Assembly (NCBI GenBank): GCA_002104905.1
Contig: MCFE01000186.1
Coordinates: 62,001-126,000 of the forward strand
Length of the DNA: 64,000 bases
Reading direction: 5' to 3'
Origin: Basidiobolus meristosporus CBS 931.73
Lineage: Eukaryota; Basidiobolomycota; Basidiobolomycetes; Basidiobolales; Basidiobolaceae
The notes beneath the pieces are model-generated. The model worked only from the letters and a program-made list of their open reading frames with translations. It was not told the DNA's origin and made no database searches. Position 1 is the stretch's first letter. Every line of letters starts with the position of its first letter. The position numbers were made by a program, and so were the translations under genes. This document shows, in pieces, positions 32,241 to 42,493 of this stretch.

Positions 32241-33599
32241 GATTTCCACTCCATTCAATATGAAACTCATACAAGCAAAAACTACAGTGCACCTATGAAG
32301 GTGACTACATTCCATTAGGGAGAAATAATATATTGGCCAAGTATCCAAAAGCTTTATGCAGATATTTAGAAAGTATTCACAGCAAAAGTGGCAGCAACCA
32401 AGCATATAATTGCAAGATGTATATGTCACCAGCAATTCAAGGTACATGGGGACTTTGCAAGTAACATACTGAAAAGCTGTAAACCTGAGGAGATATAATT
32501 GTGCCAATTGCAGCAGATGTGTATATATGTGGAGGTTATTAGGCAGGAAGCCATAGCTCTTTCTGAGTCAATTCAGAAATGGAATACCCATGGTGGCAAT
32601 GGGTAATCAAATTAAATAGGGTAATTTTGCAGTGATGTATATCACTGTTGAAAGGGGAAGCAGTAAAAGGAAAAGCCATATGGTAAATAGGTAAAGTAGC
32701 ATTATACAGGACTAGCTGTAGCCTGCAGTACTCTAGTTATGATGACTACAGATATCTGCATCAAAGCTGTTGAGAGACAGTCAGTTCTTTTCCGGATGCA
32801 GCATTTGCATATGTTTGCTGGTTAGGTATGCTTCAATAAAGGTACACTACATTAAGACTGCCAGAATAACACTCAAATCCAGCCCAAGAGCAGATAAAAG
32901 CCATCAGGTATATAAACCACATAGCAGTAAACTCAGCAAAACTCTGTAACTATTCTATTTCAGGATTGTGAAAAGGGTCACTCAATACTTCTATACTCAC
33001 ATCTAGCTGCACTTGTATTGTGATCCAGCTAAGTCTTGTAGGTTTCTAACTCCTTCTGGCTTACCTCTTCCTTCTTGATATGGCCCATATAGTGATAGCT
33101 GTAACAAAATGGCTCATGGCAAGCCTCTAATAGCACTATAACAGCATTATGGCAGTCTACAGCTGGTTCTGTATAAAGATACTGTACCAATTTACCAAAT
33201 GGTATTCCCTTTTTCTACATCTCCTTCCACAATTCATATATTCCACTGTAGAATCACCCCTCTTTATTTGTTAACCCACTACTACCTTGGGTATTCCACA
33301 TATTGCTTGAATCAAAAAAATTTTGTCTTCTGCTTATTAACATCTACAAACATGCACACCTGCTGCAATTACCATACTTCAATCACCTCAACATTACAGC
33401 TTTTTAGTTTGATACCTGCAAAGTTCCCATACATCTTGCAATCATATGCTTGGTTACTGCCACTACTGCCACAAATACCTTCTGAATATCTGCAAAGAAC
33501 TTTTTGGTATTTGGCTAATATAATCTTACTCCCTATTGGATTCTAGTCCCCCTTATAGACGCACTCTGGCTCTTGTTTGTGTGAATTTTGTATTGCATG
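32241..33599. other. Non-coding spacer between two inverted CACTA fragments
   Basis: I see no gene. Open frames of about 100 codons (32507-32193 minus, 33199-33546 plus) have no recognisable motif and lie in AT-rich, low-information sequence. Confidence 0.5.
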
Positions 33600-34195
33600 G
33601 TGTAGAAACTGGCTTGAGAACAACAGAAACCTGGAATACTTTGGTAGAGTTTTCCTGATAAAAATTAGTTGCTTATTGCACCCAACCCAGCTTTGCATTA
33701 CCTAATTGGTTACCCATGCATTGGGGCTTCTTAGCTTCTTAATACCATAGGCATAGGTGTCTCCATGTGCATATCTGTCCTCAGTATTTTCCAACTCTTC
33801 ATGGCTGTCCTCTTTATGCCAACTCATCACACCCATGACTGACTTGAAGGTAATATTGTTGATGATATTGGGATATGGTAGTACCTGCAACTTGAGTCCA
33901 TCAAATATCAAGGCAAAGACATGGTCATACATACCCTTAACGTATCCCTTACTTCTCAGATATTTGAAATTTCTGCCATCAAATTATTGGAAATGATTGC
34001 ACTTGAGTAATGCTGAGTACAGTGCTTCATAGCTTCACAATATTTGTTGGACTGCATAAGTTTCTTTAGATAGTGGGTTACTGTAATGTATCCAGAGTGT
34101 GAGCATGTTTTCTTCTTATGTTGGTAGATTCCTAACAAGTTAGCACCTTGAAATGATGGCATCTTCTGCTGTGAATGCCACACAACTGTTAATAC
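33600..34195 (-). pseudogene. Third CACTA transposase fragment with internal deletion
   Basis: On the minus strand the sequence runs from the Cys-Val-Asn-Ser-Cys region (28020 in the main copy) to the Asp-Gly motif. It then jumps, in an open frame of 76 codons, to the C-terminal block that starts Leu-Gln-Val-Leu-Pro. All of the central catalytic region is missing. The tail matches 32100-32240 inverted. Confidence 0.75.
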
Positions 34196-34480
34196 ATGTT
34201 TGTACGGAAGTTAGTCAACTTAAATGGGAAATAGTGTTGCATAAACATGTATGTAGGATGCCACAACACTACTTATTATGTGTACTATAGTAAGTCATCA
34301 TTGATTCTTACATTCCTATTGGTGCAATTTCTCAAATACAAGACTGTTTTAAATTCACATGAGTATTAACAAAAAAGTGATATAACATCATTGCATTATG
34401 GAGTGTTGAGCCATTGGCATCATCAACAAGACTGATAATACTTCCTATGCTCTCTGCATGCTTCATAGCCAAGAAATGTG
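34196..34480 (+). repeat. Copy of the CACTA divergent promoter region
   Basis: Bases 34203-34450 align with 27140-27400 in the same orientation, sharing GGGAAATAGTG, CATCATTGA, CTCAAATACAAGACTGT and CACATGAGTATT. The transposase fragment that abuts it is on the minus strand, opposite to the main copy's layout. The junction near 34200 is therefore rearranged. Confidence 0.7.
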
Positions 34481-34488
34481 TTACAATA

Positions 34489-34615
34489 GACTTGTTCCAT
34501 TAGAGAGTGTCACATTGAGCCATGAGTTCAAAATAATGCCATGGTGCACTGGAGAGTCTAAGTAGGCCTTTACTTGGCCCCAGTGTATCAAACATAGTTC
34601 TACATCTTCATGCAT
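34489..34615. repeat. Single arm of the palindromic MITE
   Basis: It begins GACTTGTTCC after TA (34487-34488) and follows the left arm of 16022-16753 for about 125 bp, to CTTCATGCA. The rest of the element is missing. Confidence 0.75.
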
Positions 34616-34619
34616 AAAG

Positions 34620-34945
34620 GGATTTATATAGGTCTGTACAGTCCACAATTGAGTTACAACTGAAGATTTGATGAGAATAAACTAGTTTGTATGCATGAAA
34701 AGTAAGAGCATTGGTGAAGTTAAAAAGTAAGAAGTGTCAGAAAGAGGCAATAGCCAATCAATGTACACAAATGTAGGAGATGATTGAGTATCTGGGATCA
34801 GAAAGTGATAGAAATGGCAGAGAGTTAGTCAAAGGCTACTTCTGCTTTGTTGTGATGAGAAATCTGACATACGAGCTTTTTTCAACAGTTCTTGCATGGT
34901 GTCCTAGTGGCATAAATACCTCTTTGTGACAGGATTTAAATTTTG
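34620..34945. repeat. Inverted copy of 19860-20180
   Basis: The reverse complement matches the block at 19860-20180, including AGGCAATAGCCAATCAAT and TGGTGTCCT. Together with the copies at 33.6-34.5 kb it shows that pieces of both flanks of the main CACTA locus recur here in rearranged order. Confidence 0.65.
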
Positions 34946-35929
34946 TGTCAGCCTTCTGATGGAATCATCACAAGTATTTTCCATAGGGATAGGTTGCAGA
35001 CTCAAGGGCACTCAGAGAACTCCAAGAGTTCTCATTCTCCAGGCATTTTGGTGAAATACTTGGAGTCCAAATATAGAGATTTGACAAGATGTAATACAAT
35101 TATAACCATTAGTCCAAGTGCCCTAGTTAGCATATTACATAGGTGTAAATTGATATTGACAACAGCATTCACTTTGTAACTAAATGTGTCATTTATACTT
35201 TTAAAGGTTCTGGTAAGACAAGCATGTGGTATGTGTCAAGGAAGCTGCCAAGAGTACGAGTGTAATGCTTAGAGTCTTGAGACAATTTACAAGTGAATCC
35301 GCACAAAGAATATGCGCTGGAAATAGTAATGGTTACATAATAGGATCCAAGTAACAAAGCAAATATAATATTTAGATGGGAATATTAAATTGACAACAAT
35401 CTAGTGTGTATTTGGCACTTGACCATGAACTCAGGTTTACACTGGGAGAACTTCCTGAGTACGTAAATATCACAAATTGGTATACTGATGAATAGTTAGG
35501 TGCTCAACTGGATACTTACACTGAATCCATTCACTCGTTAACAAGTCTGGATTGATGGCAGTAACTGGCCAACCGCTGGAAATAATATGCTAAATCACTA
35601 AATTGGTATGCATTTTCCCTTGGCAAACTAGCCATAGTCAGTCCATGCTGAACTGGATAGCAGTACCATCACAGCTATTTGTTCGCCCCGTCTAGCGTAG
35701 GATGCATTTGGTGGTAGGAAAGCAAATGAATGCAGGAAACTCGATTTTGGTAGGTCATCGATGATTTCCCCGGATCAATGATTGGAAAGTTCATCAGGTC
35801 GATGTTTTTATGGGACCAATGGAGGGGATTGCGAAAGTCGACACTAGGATGAATCCAAGAAATTTTGGTTTCACCGAATGCAGAAAATTCCTAGCTACCT
35901 AGTGTATCCTGGTAAGTTTCTCGACAATC
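34946..35929. other. Spacer at the repeat/gene boundary
   Basis: I see no gene. From about 35650 onward the sequence becomes visibly richer in GC and CpG than the repeat block to the left. The region before 35930 would hold the promoter of the AlkB-like gene. No TATA box is evident. Confidence 0.5.
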
Positions 35930-36901
35930 ATGGCCAACAGAGGAGCAGGTACGTTGCGTTCCTGGTTTAACGCCTTTCGAAACGCCCAGAGGGAAACCCT
36001 TCCCACTCAAAAGCCCCTCTCTGCCATAAAGACCCAACCCATCGGCCCACGAGCAGTTTCCCACCGCCCATTCAACGCCACCGATGCTTCCTTGATTCGA
36101 CGAGTCGCCAACACACGCTCCGCTAAAGGGCAGCCCATCAGCACTGCAGAAAATCCCGGTATCCGAATCCAACGTAACATGTATACCGAGAAGGAGGGGA
36201 TTGAGCTGATTCGCGAATTTCGTGGCCTATTCAAGCGATTTGGCTTTTCCACCCTGCCTCAAGCAATTCAGAAAGGAACCAAGGTGTTTGTTTTGAACGA
36301 GAAGGGCGAGAAGGAGACCTCCCGAGACATTGTTAACTCCTACCGAGTGACTGGACGCCCGGAACAAGTGGACGGAAAACACATGCCTACTGCACCGTGG
36401 GGGTATGGTGATACTTTTGACCAGAATCAGCTCCCCTCCTGGCTAAAAGCACTTGCGACCGAGAAGATCCCGAACACACCGGGACTTGCTCTGGGTGCGT
36501 TGCGCGACATCACTCTGGATTACCGGACCGGAGCATTCTTCCAACTGGATCCTCAAGTGGATCCCAAAGACGATGGGCCGAACATTGCCATCGTCAACTT
36601 TCTCTCCGATTCAGTCGTGACCTTTATTCCGCCCAACAGCACGACCAAGTGGCGCACAAACCCTCAGGAGATAGTTTCCCGCTCCTGGACGGAGGAGGAT
36701 TTGGACGTTCTTGTGAGGGTCGGCTCGATGTGTCTCTTCAACGACAAAGCGCGTTACGAGTGGGCCCATGCAATCCGTACAGGAGTATATCTGCCAAAGC
36801 CACACGACATGTTTTGTGATTGGTTCGGCGACGTCAGCTACCTCAACAAACGTGGGAACGAGAAATACACCTTGACTCTCGCATACGGCACACCTTCATG
36901 A
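35930..36901 (+). CDS. AlkB-like 2-oxoglutarate/Fe(II) dioxygenase-fold protein, active site altered
   Basis: This intronless frame of 323 aa starts at ATG 35930. Residues about 185-320 follow the AlkB pattern: a Gly-Ala-Phe-Phe-Gln-Leu-Asp-Pro strand, a Leu-Ser-Asp-Ser-Val-Val-Thr-Phe strand, and Arg-Tyr-Glu-Trp-Ala-His (H280 as distal iron ligand). AlkB proteins oxidatively demethylate nucleic acids or proteins. Here the iron-binding HxD reads Gln-Val-Asp (Q209, D211). The C-terminal pair of arginines that holds 2-oxoglutarate is also missing, with Lys-Tyr-Thr-Leu-Thr-Leu-Ala (312-318) in place of the R-x5-R pattern. It may be a non-catalytic member. The N-terminal 80 residues are basic and low in acid, possibly a targeting region. 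The WNK-type gene follows 0.6 kb downstream on the same strand. Confidence 0.7.
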   Translation: MANRGAGTLRSWFNAFRNAQRETLPTQKPLSAIKTQPIGPRAVSHRPFNATDASLIRRVANTRSAKGQPISTAENPGIRIQRNMYTEKEGIELIREFRGLFKRFGFSTLPQAIQKGTKVFVLNEKGEKETSRDIVNSYRVTGRPEQVDGKHMPTAPWGYGDTFDQNQLPSWLKALATEKIPNTPGLALGALRDITLDYRTGAFFQLDPQVDPKDDGPNIAIVNFLSDSVVTFIPPNSTTKWRTNPQEIVSRSWTEEDLDVLVRVGSMCLFNDKARYEWAHAIRTGVYLPKPHDMFCDWFGDVSYLNKRGNEKYTLTLAYGTPS

Positions 36902-37534
36902 GGCCGGCCAGAGTAAATCGACTCTGGTTGCTGTGTGAAGCACCTATTTCACCAGACCCACGAAATCAATCCACCCTCTTAGTAACCCATGCATGTATGG
37001 AACAGATTAACAGTCCTGGCAGAGGATTTCCTTTGCCAGCAATAAACGAACACGATGTTAAACTGCCATCTTCCTCACGTGCTCCTCGAATAGGCTACGG
37101 GAATGCTGGGCTGCAGGGTGCTCTTCTTGGTGTGACTGTGATTCTCAACTTCTGCGGATCCACGGAGAATACAGTAGCGTTACCCTCTGAACTGGCAATC
37201 GACCCGTGACTACAAGCGGTCGATCTTGGAGCTTCCATGGCTTCCACCCAATCCGCATTGGGGTGGGTTGAATCCGTCCCCTCACCTCCCCCGTAGAATC
37301 CGCTCCTAACCAGGATCACTTGGACTGAGCCCCGGATTCACACGTGACATCCCTTCCAACCACACCACGAGGTTGAATTCAGGAGAAGCTGATAGCCTGA
37401 GCAAAGGTAGGTTATGAACATAGACTGGTCAGTTTGAAACTCGTGTCTCCAGCTCAAAAACTGACCCGTAGCAAAGGAAAACAAACGACCCACCCACCCA
37501 CCTCGCCCCCTCCTTCGGACGTTTGTGCTCAGTG
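36902..37534. other. Intergenic spacer before the kinase gene
   Basis: I see no gene. A 129-codon plus frame here is a shadow of the AlkB-like gene's 3' end and spacer. Pyrimidine-rich tracts (CCACCCACCC, CGCCCCCTCC near 37490-37512) precede the kinase start, as in many fungal promoters that lack a TATA box. Confidence 0.5.
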
Positions 37535-39921
37535 ATGTCAACCAATTCCAGTTTGGGCCTAGATTCCGGAAGCGGTAGCGATTCCGAAACAAGAAAAACC
37601 AACCGTCAGCGGAGGAAACTTCCGGGGAACGAGCTGCCGACCATTGACCGCTCCAACGATGGAGTGGAGAAAACGGTAGAGGTCGGCCCGAAAGGGCGTT
37701 TCACCAAGGTATGGAATGCAGGTGCGTTGGACCTTCCGGTCGTCGCTGACTCGTCCCTTGCCACCACTTAGCTGAACACGATCCTGGGAAAAGGCGCATA
37801 CAAGATGGTATACAAGGCTATCGACCGTGAGGAAGGGCTGGAGGTAGCATGGAACTGTTTTCAGGTATCTGTCTGTCCGCCTCTGCCTCGGTTGAGCATC
37901 CCCAGCTAATTTGTGCAGTTGAAGAGCTCCAAGTCCGAACACCTGGACCTTTCCCAAGAAATTGAAATCCTGAAAAGCGTAAGGCATCCCAACATCATCG
38001 CTTTCCACGACGCCTGGTACAAGAACCCCGAATTCGTGTTTATCACTGAATTGATGACCTCTGGAACCCTCAGAGAGTAAGCAATCTCTCCAACCTGCCG
38101 TGGGAACGATTTGTAATTTCCGGCTTCGATAGGTACATCCCCAAGCTTGACCTACCCAACATCAAGGTCGTGAAGCGTTGGTCTCGGCAGATTCTCAAGG
38201 GACTGGCGTATCTTCATACGCATGACCCGCCCATCATCCATCGGGATATCAAGTGCGATAATATCTTTATCAACGGAGCTCAGGGGGAGGTGAAGATTGG
38301 TGACATGGGGACGGCGAAGATGAAGCTGGGGAAAAAATACACCATCATCGGTATGTATGATTTACCCCCTTCGGCGAAGCCGTACTTAGGTTTAGGGATT
38401 CTAGGGACCCCGGAGTTCATGGCACCGGAGATGTACGAGGAAAAGGGATACAGCGAGAAAGTGGACATCTATGCTTTTGGGATGTGCCTTTTGGAAATGA
38501 TCACTGGCGAGTATCCGTACAGCGAATGCAAGAATGCTGCCCAGGTGTTCAAAAAAGTCTCTCAAGGGATCAAGCCTGCGTGTCTCGCCAAAGTGCAAGA
38601 CCCAGAAATCCTGGCCCTTATCCAGAACTGTCTGTCTGATGAAAATGACAGGTTTGTTCAAAGGCAATACTGCTCGCAATCACCTGTTTGCTAAGCGTGA
38701 ATGGCACAGATACACGGCGCAAGAAATACTGGATCACCCTTTTTTGGCCGCGGACCCAGAGGTGGTTATGCTAACGTCTGATGAAACCAAGACCCAACTG
38801 ATTTTGCAGGTGGTGTTCAAGGGAACTGACACAATATCAGTGAAGTTTGATTTCAAAGTGGACTCGGATACTGCCGAGGAAGTGGTTAGGGAAATGGTAT
38901 GTCTGACTACCCTTCTAGCCGATGCAGGCATGCTTACTAACTGCATGCTCGCTCGCCAGATAGAGGAAAATGTACTTCCTAAGAGATATCAGCACCTTAT
39001 CACGTTCGAAATCAATCGCATTCTAAAGGAGCTAAACAAGGCCCTGCTGAACGAATCAATTAGTCGGGGTCCGAACGACATCGGCGGAAGTGGTGGCGGG
39101 GTGCTTTCAGAGCTGGATTATGCTAAGAGAGAGCTAGCAAAAGCTAACGAACGCGCGGTAAAAGCCGAGAAAAAGGCAGAACTCTCAGAACAAAGGGCTA
39201 AAGCAGCGGAGGAACGAACTATTAGCCTCGCTGGGGTTGATGCGATGTATGACGACCCAGAAAACCAGACGCTCGAGACCCAACATTCGAAATCGTTGAC
39301 GGAGGCCGGAAGAGGTATTCTGGCTAATGCGTTAAAACGGTTCACTAGGGATGGGAGCCCATCAGATCCAAGTGAGGCACAACCGGTCATCACCCAACCA
39401 CCGAACCATAGTTCTGTTCCAAGTCTTAGTTTGGTGACGGCTGAACTGGAGGGTGTATCCCTGGTAACTGAGGCTCCCTCTGAAAATCTGTCCAGAATCT
39501 CCTCGATCCATGAATGGAAAACCGAATATGAAGAAGCACTGCCAGTTCGAGGTGTAACTATACTTGAGACATGATTTATGTGTGCTCCAAGGCTAATATA
39601 CACCATATAGAGTACACTGACGATTGCCCTATCGAGGATATTGTCAAAGATGTTGCAATTGCCACCAATCGTTCAATCGAAAAGGCTCATGATTGGTTAG
39701 TCCGATTGCACGATCAGGATATCGTGACTGTTGGTGATTTGCGAGAACTCCACGATGAAGATTGGGTTGGTCTTGGGTTAACGGTTTTTGCTAGAAGAGC
39801 ACTTCGGAATGCCTTATACGGTAGGTTGGGTCGTAGCCCCAAGCCACTGGCCAAGCTGAGTGCAAATTCGATACCTACTGGCACCATCCATGGTGATGAC
39901 GAGCCTAGGTGTAGCGTATAG
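37535..39921 (+). CDS. WNK-type serine/threonine kinase with C-terminal SAM-like region
   Basis: Eight exons are proposed: 37535-37708, 37772-37864, 37919-38076, 38133-38350, 38405-38651, 38710-38896, 38960-39551 and 39611-39921. They total 1980 nt, or 659 aa plus stop. All introns are GT-AG and 54-63 bp, and intron 6 has CTTACTAAC. The kinase has a glycine loop with Lys69 (Gly-Lys-Gly-Ala-Tyr-Lys) and Val-Ala-Trp-Asn86 where other kinases keep the beta-3 lysine, the WNK signature. HRD is at 178-180 and Asp-Met-Gly at 199-201. An OSR1_C-like Phe-Asp-Phe segment follows at about 315-335, then a charged coiled coil and a C-terminal SAM-like stretch (Asp-Glu-Asp-Trp...Arg-Arg-Ala-Leu). WNKs regulate ion and osmotic balance in animals. 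The fungal role and substrate here are not known. Confidence 0.85.
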
Positions 39922-41769
39922 AGAAGTTCTCCTCACTTTGACTACCATTTGCGTCTACCGCTGTAATTAGATTGAAATTTTGTTGAAAGCATTAGCGTTC
40001 ACAGCTTGCATAATTGTGTAGTATAGCTATATTCACCTGGATAGCCTCCAACACTTCACCTCCGCCAACATGTAGTCGCTCATCCTGAACGGAAAGCTGT
40101 AGACTTCTATAAATGCAACTATTGTACTTTCCGTACATCATTGCTTGCCAGGGCCCGCTTGATGGACTGTGTTGCTGCAGATGCGTCGACGAGCAATGGA
40201 TACCGCTGTTCGCGTAGCGGGATCCTCGAGCGACACCTTAATCCTGTGCATCGTAGAAATGCCACCCAAGTAGGCTCGATTATAGCGTTTAACAGTAAAC
40301 ATGGGTACTCGCCTGTGGCGGGCGGTTCACGTCTGATCAGTGAATTAAGCTCCATGTAATCTAGATCTAACAACTAGTGCACACTGAAATATGTCATCTA
40401 GAGCGGCCCTCGGAATGGTCTGTGCATTGGCGTCAGCCCAATGATTATTTGCTTACGTTATCAAGGATTGGTGGCCTTGATCAGGCATGACCGATATCGA
40501 CAGCCAACCACACCAGGGGCCGCTTTGGCAGAGCACACGAAGTATGTAAGACCAGCCCTGGCACCATCCGCCTTATCTCGACAAGGTGGAGAGGGAGAGC
40601 ACCTCATAACAGTCCCCCTAATCGCCACTGTCAGGTGGCTCATTATCATCTCGTATTGGAGGATCCTGACGAAAGTTCCTCGCCACCACCTAAGCCTATC
40701 AGTCGAACGAATTCCAGTTCGTGTGGTCCTCGTACAGCGATTATGATCGTATTGGGCTATGGGTGCCGACTCACATCAATCTCACTCATGTCCTCTAGAG
40801 AGTTGGAGTGTACACATTCTCACACAAAAGGGAGACCAATGGCTGGTGGTGGTCGGAAGCGGTGTTTCACCTTCGAAAACCTTCAATAAAGTGCGATGTC
40901 GATCAACCCTGAAGTCTGTTCCAATCACTCCATCCGCTCTGCTGATCACTCAGCATGCCAACGGCTGCAACCTGATGCGTTCACCAACTCGGTGTCCGTC
41001 AGACCCTTCAAGGGCGTACCTCTTGCACCCAGCATCCGCGCCATCTCACACATTGCATTATTCCACTTGTGCGTTGCGAGCATTCCTGCAGCTCGCCAAT
41101 CAGTGGTACCTTAAGTTTAAGTTTGCATTCTGGGGCCACCAACGCCAACTCATGAGGGTGGGACATACACCAAGTTTCAAAAAAATATATTACTTTGAAT
41201 AGCGATCGACTCGCACCCACCAGCTGGCCTATTTTTGTCAGTTGAGCGGACATATGCTTGGTAACGCCCGTATTGCAGTGGGTCTGGGATGCATACACAA
41301 TCCTTGGATCTGCCGTAGAGCCCAAAGCCATCACTGACGTTTCAGTCAGGGGGTTGATAAGAATGAATCAGGCCGTGACCAATATAGCTTACGTAATCGG
41401 GGATTTGTAATACGAGGTGAACATCCACAATCATGATGTTTGGCATTGCAGAGTACTGTCCACGGGCTAAATTGAATAGCCAGGCTATTTCAGCAGGGTT
41501 TGATTAGTATAGAGAAGAAAATTCTCAAGCTTCCGCACCATAGTCAGCTGGCATTTTGGGACACTACGTGAGTTCGACTTGAGACTCAGGGGGGGACATC
41601 TGATGAATATCATTGGCACTGTTTTCTGGATCAGGTTGCTGATGGCCCAACAATCGCCAGCCTAGAGGATCTGAAGTGCATGTACCTCTTTTCCACCCGA
41701 TCAATGGATTTCTCTGAAAGATAACAACTCCCTCGTGTTCAAGGCCCGTTTCCAGCCCGGACGATTTCC
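39922..41769. other. Intergenic region, no gene recognised
   Basis: Several overlapping open frames (for example 40441-40746, 40759-41202 and 41334-41008) lie on both strands in GC-balanced sequence without domains. None has codon-level support that I can see. The 3' end would carry the promoter of the C2H2 gene. Confidence 0.5.
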
Positions 41770-41777
41770 TATAAATA
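41770..41777 (+). promoter_or_regulatory. TATA box of first C2H2 gene
   Basis: TATAAATA lies 70 bp before the ATG at 41840. An in-frame upstream ATG at 41735 precedes this box, so the start at 41840 is preferred. Confidence 0.7.
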
Positions 41778-41839
41778 GACTCGCCCACCCCCGCTCTGCC
41801 AAAAACCCAACATCTGTCCAACGAATTATCCCGCTCACA

Positions 41840-42493
41840 ATGTCCAGTGCTAAGGCATTCAGTCTTCCATATATACTTCAGACTGAGGGTTCATCGACCA
41901 CCCCGGGCCACTACCTCTCCAGGCCATACAAATGCTCTGTTTGTGACCGAGCATTCAGAAGGAACGAACACCTCGTTCGCCACCTTCGCATTCATACCGG
42001 CGAAAAGCCGTATGGTTGTACAGTCTACAATTGCGGCAAGCGCTTCTCTAGATCCGATGAGCTATCAAGGCATCGGCGACAGCACAAAATCACCGATTCT
42101 CATCACATCCCCGAGTATGGATTGCTATCTGCTAACGGCCAGCACATCCACCCCCGTCAATTGAACACGAACCACCCCCTCATCTATACCCCAAGCCCTC
42201 TCACCAACTCCGTGATGGCATTAGGACACCCCCAGTATCACCCATACCACCATAAACAGCACCACCATACCGCAAATACCACCCCTAGAGGCCGGCCAGG
42301 GATAGGTGCTCTGAGTCAATACCGGCCAACAAGCCCCACATTCTCTGCCAGCTCCTTTGTGTCGAGTGCCTCTGACACGGATGAGGAGCGCCAAAAGAGT
42401 GACCCCGAGGATGACCATCAAGTCAGGGGATGCCGGCTCCGCGATATCCTGAACTTTCCGCGAGACTCCGGGAATGCAAACGAAGGAATGTAG
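41840..42493 (+). CDS. Two-finger C2H2 transcription factor, Mig1/CreA type
   Basis: This intronless gene encodes 217 aa. Finger 1 spans residues 30-52 and finger 2 spans 58-82, joined by the standard Thr-Gly-Glu-Lys-Pro linker. Finger 2 has the Lys-Arg-Phe-Ser-Arg-Ser-Asp-Glu-Leu helix of Mig1/CreA-type fingers, which bind GC-rich boxes. The middle is rich in His, Pro and Tyr, and the C-terminal third is Ser-rich and then acidic (Ser-Asp-Thr-Asp-Glu-Glu), ending with a basic Arg-Leu-Arg-Asp-Ile-Leu motif. A short N-terminal Tyr-Ile-Leu-Gln motif matches Phe-Ile-Leu-Gln of the paralogue at 45900-46559. It is short compared with true CreA/Mig1, so a direct role in carbon repression should not be assumed. 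The start was chosen because a TATA box lies between it and the upstream ATG. Confidence 0.88.
   Translation: MSSAKAFSLPYILQTEGSSTTPGHYLSRPYKCSVCDRAFRRNEHLVRHLRIHTGEKPYGCTVYNCGKRFSRSDELSRHRRQHKITDSHHIPEYGLLSANGQHIHPRQLNTNHPLIYTPSPLTNSVMALGHPQYHPYHHKQHHHTANTTPRGRPGIGALSQYRPTSPTFSASSFVSSASDTDEERQKSDPEDDHQVRGCRLRDILNFPRDSGNANEGM

Noticed and set aside
40441-41202. Chain of plus-strand frames after the kinase gene
   Set aside because: I tried to join them by GT-AG introns but found no consistent model and no recognisable domain.
41735-41839. Longer N-terminus of the first C2H2 protein from ATG 41735
   Set aside because: The TATA box at 41770-41777 would lie inside the coding region, and the paralogue starts at the position equivalent to 41840.
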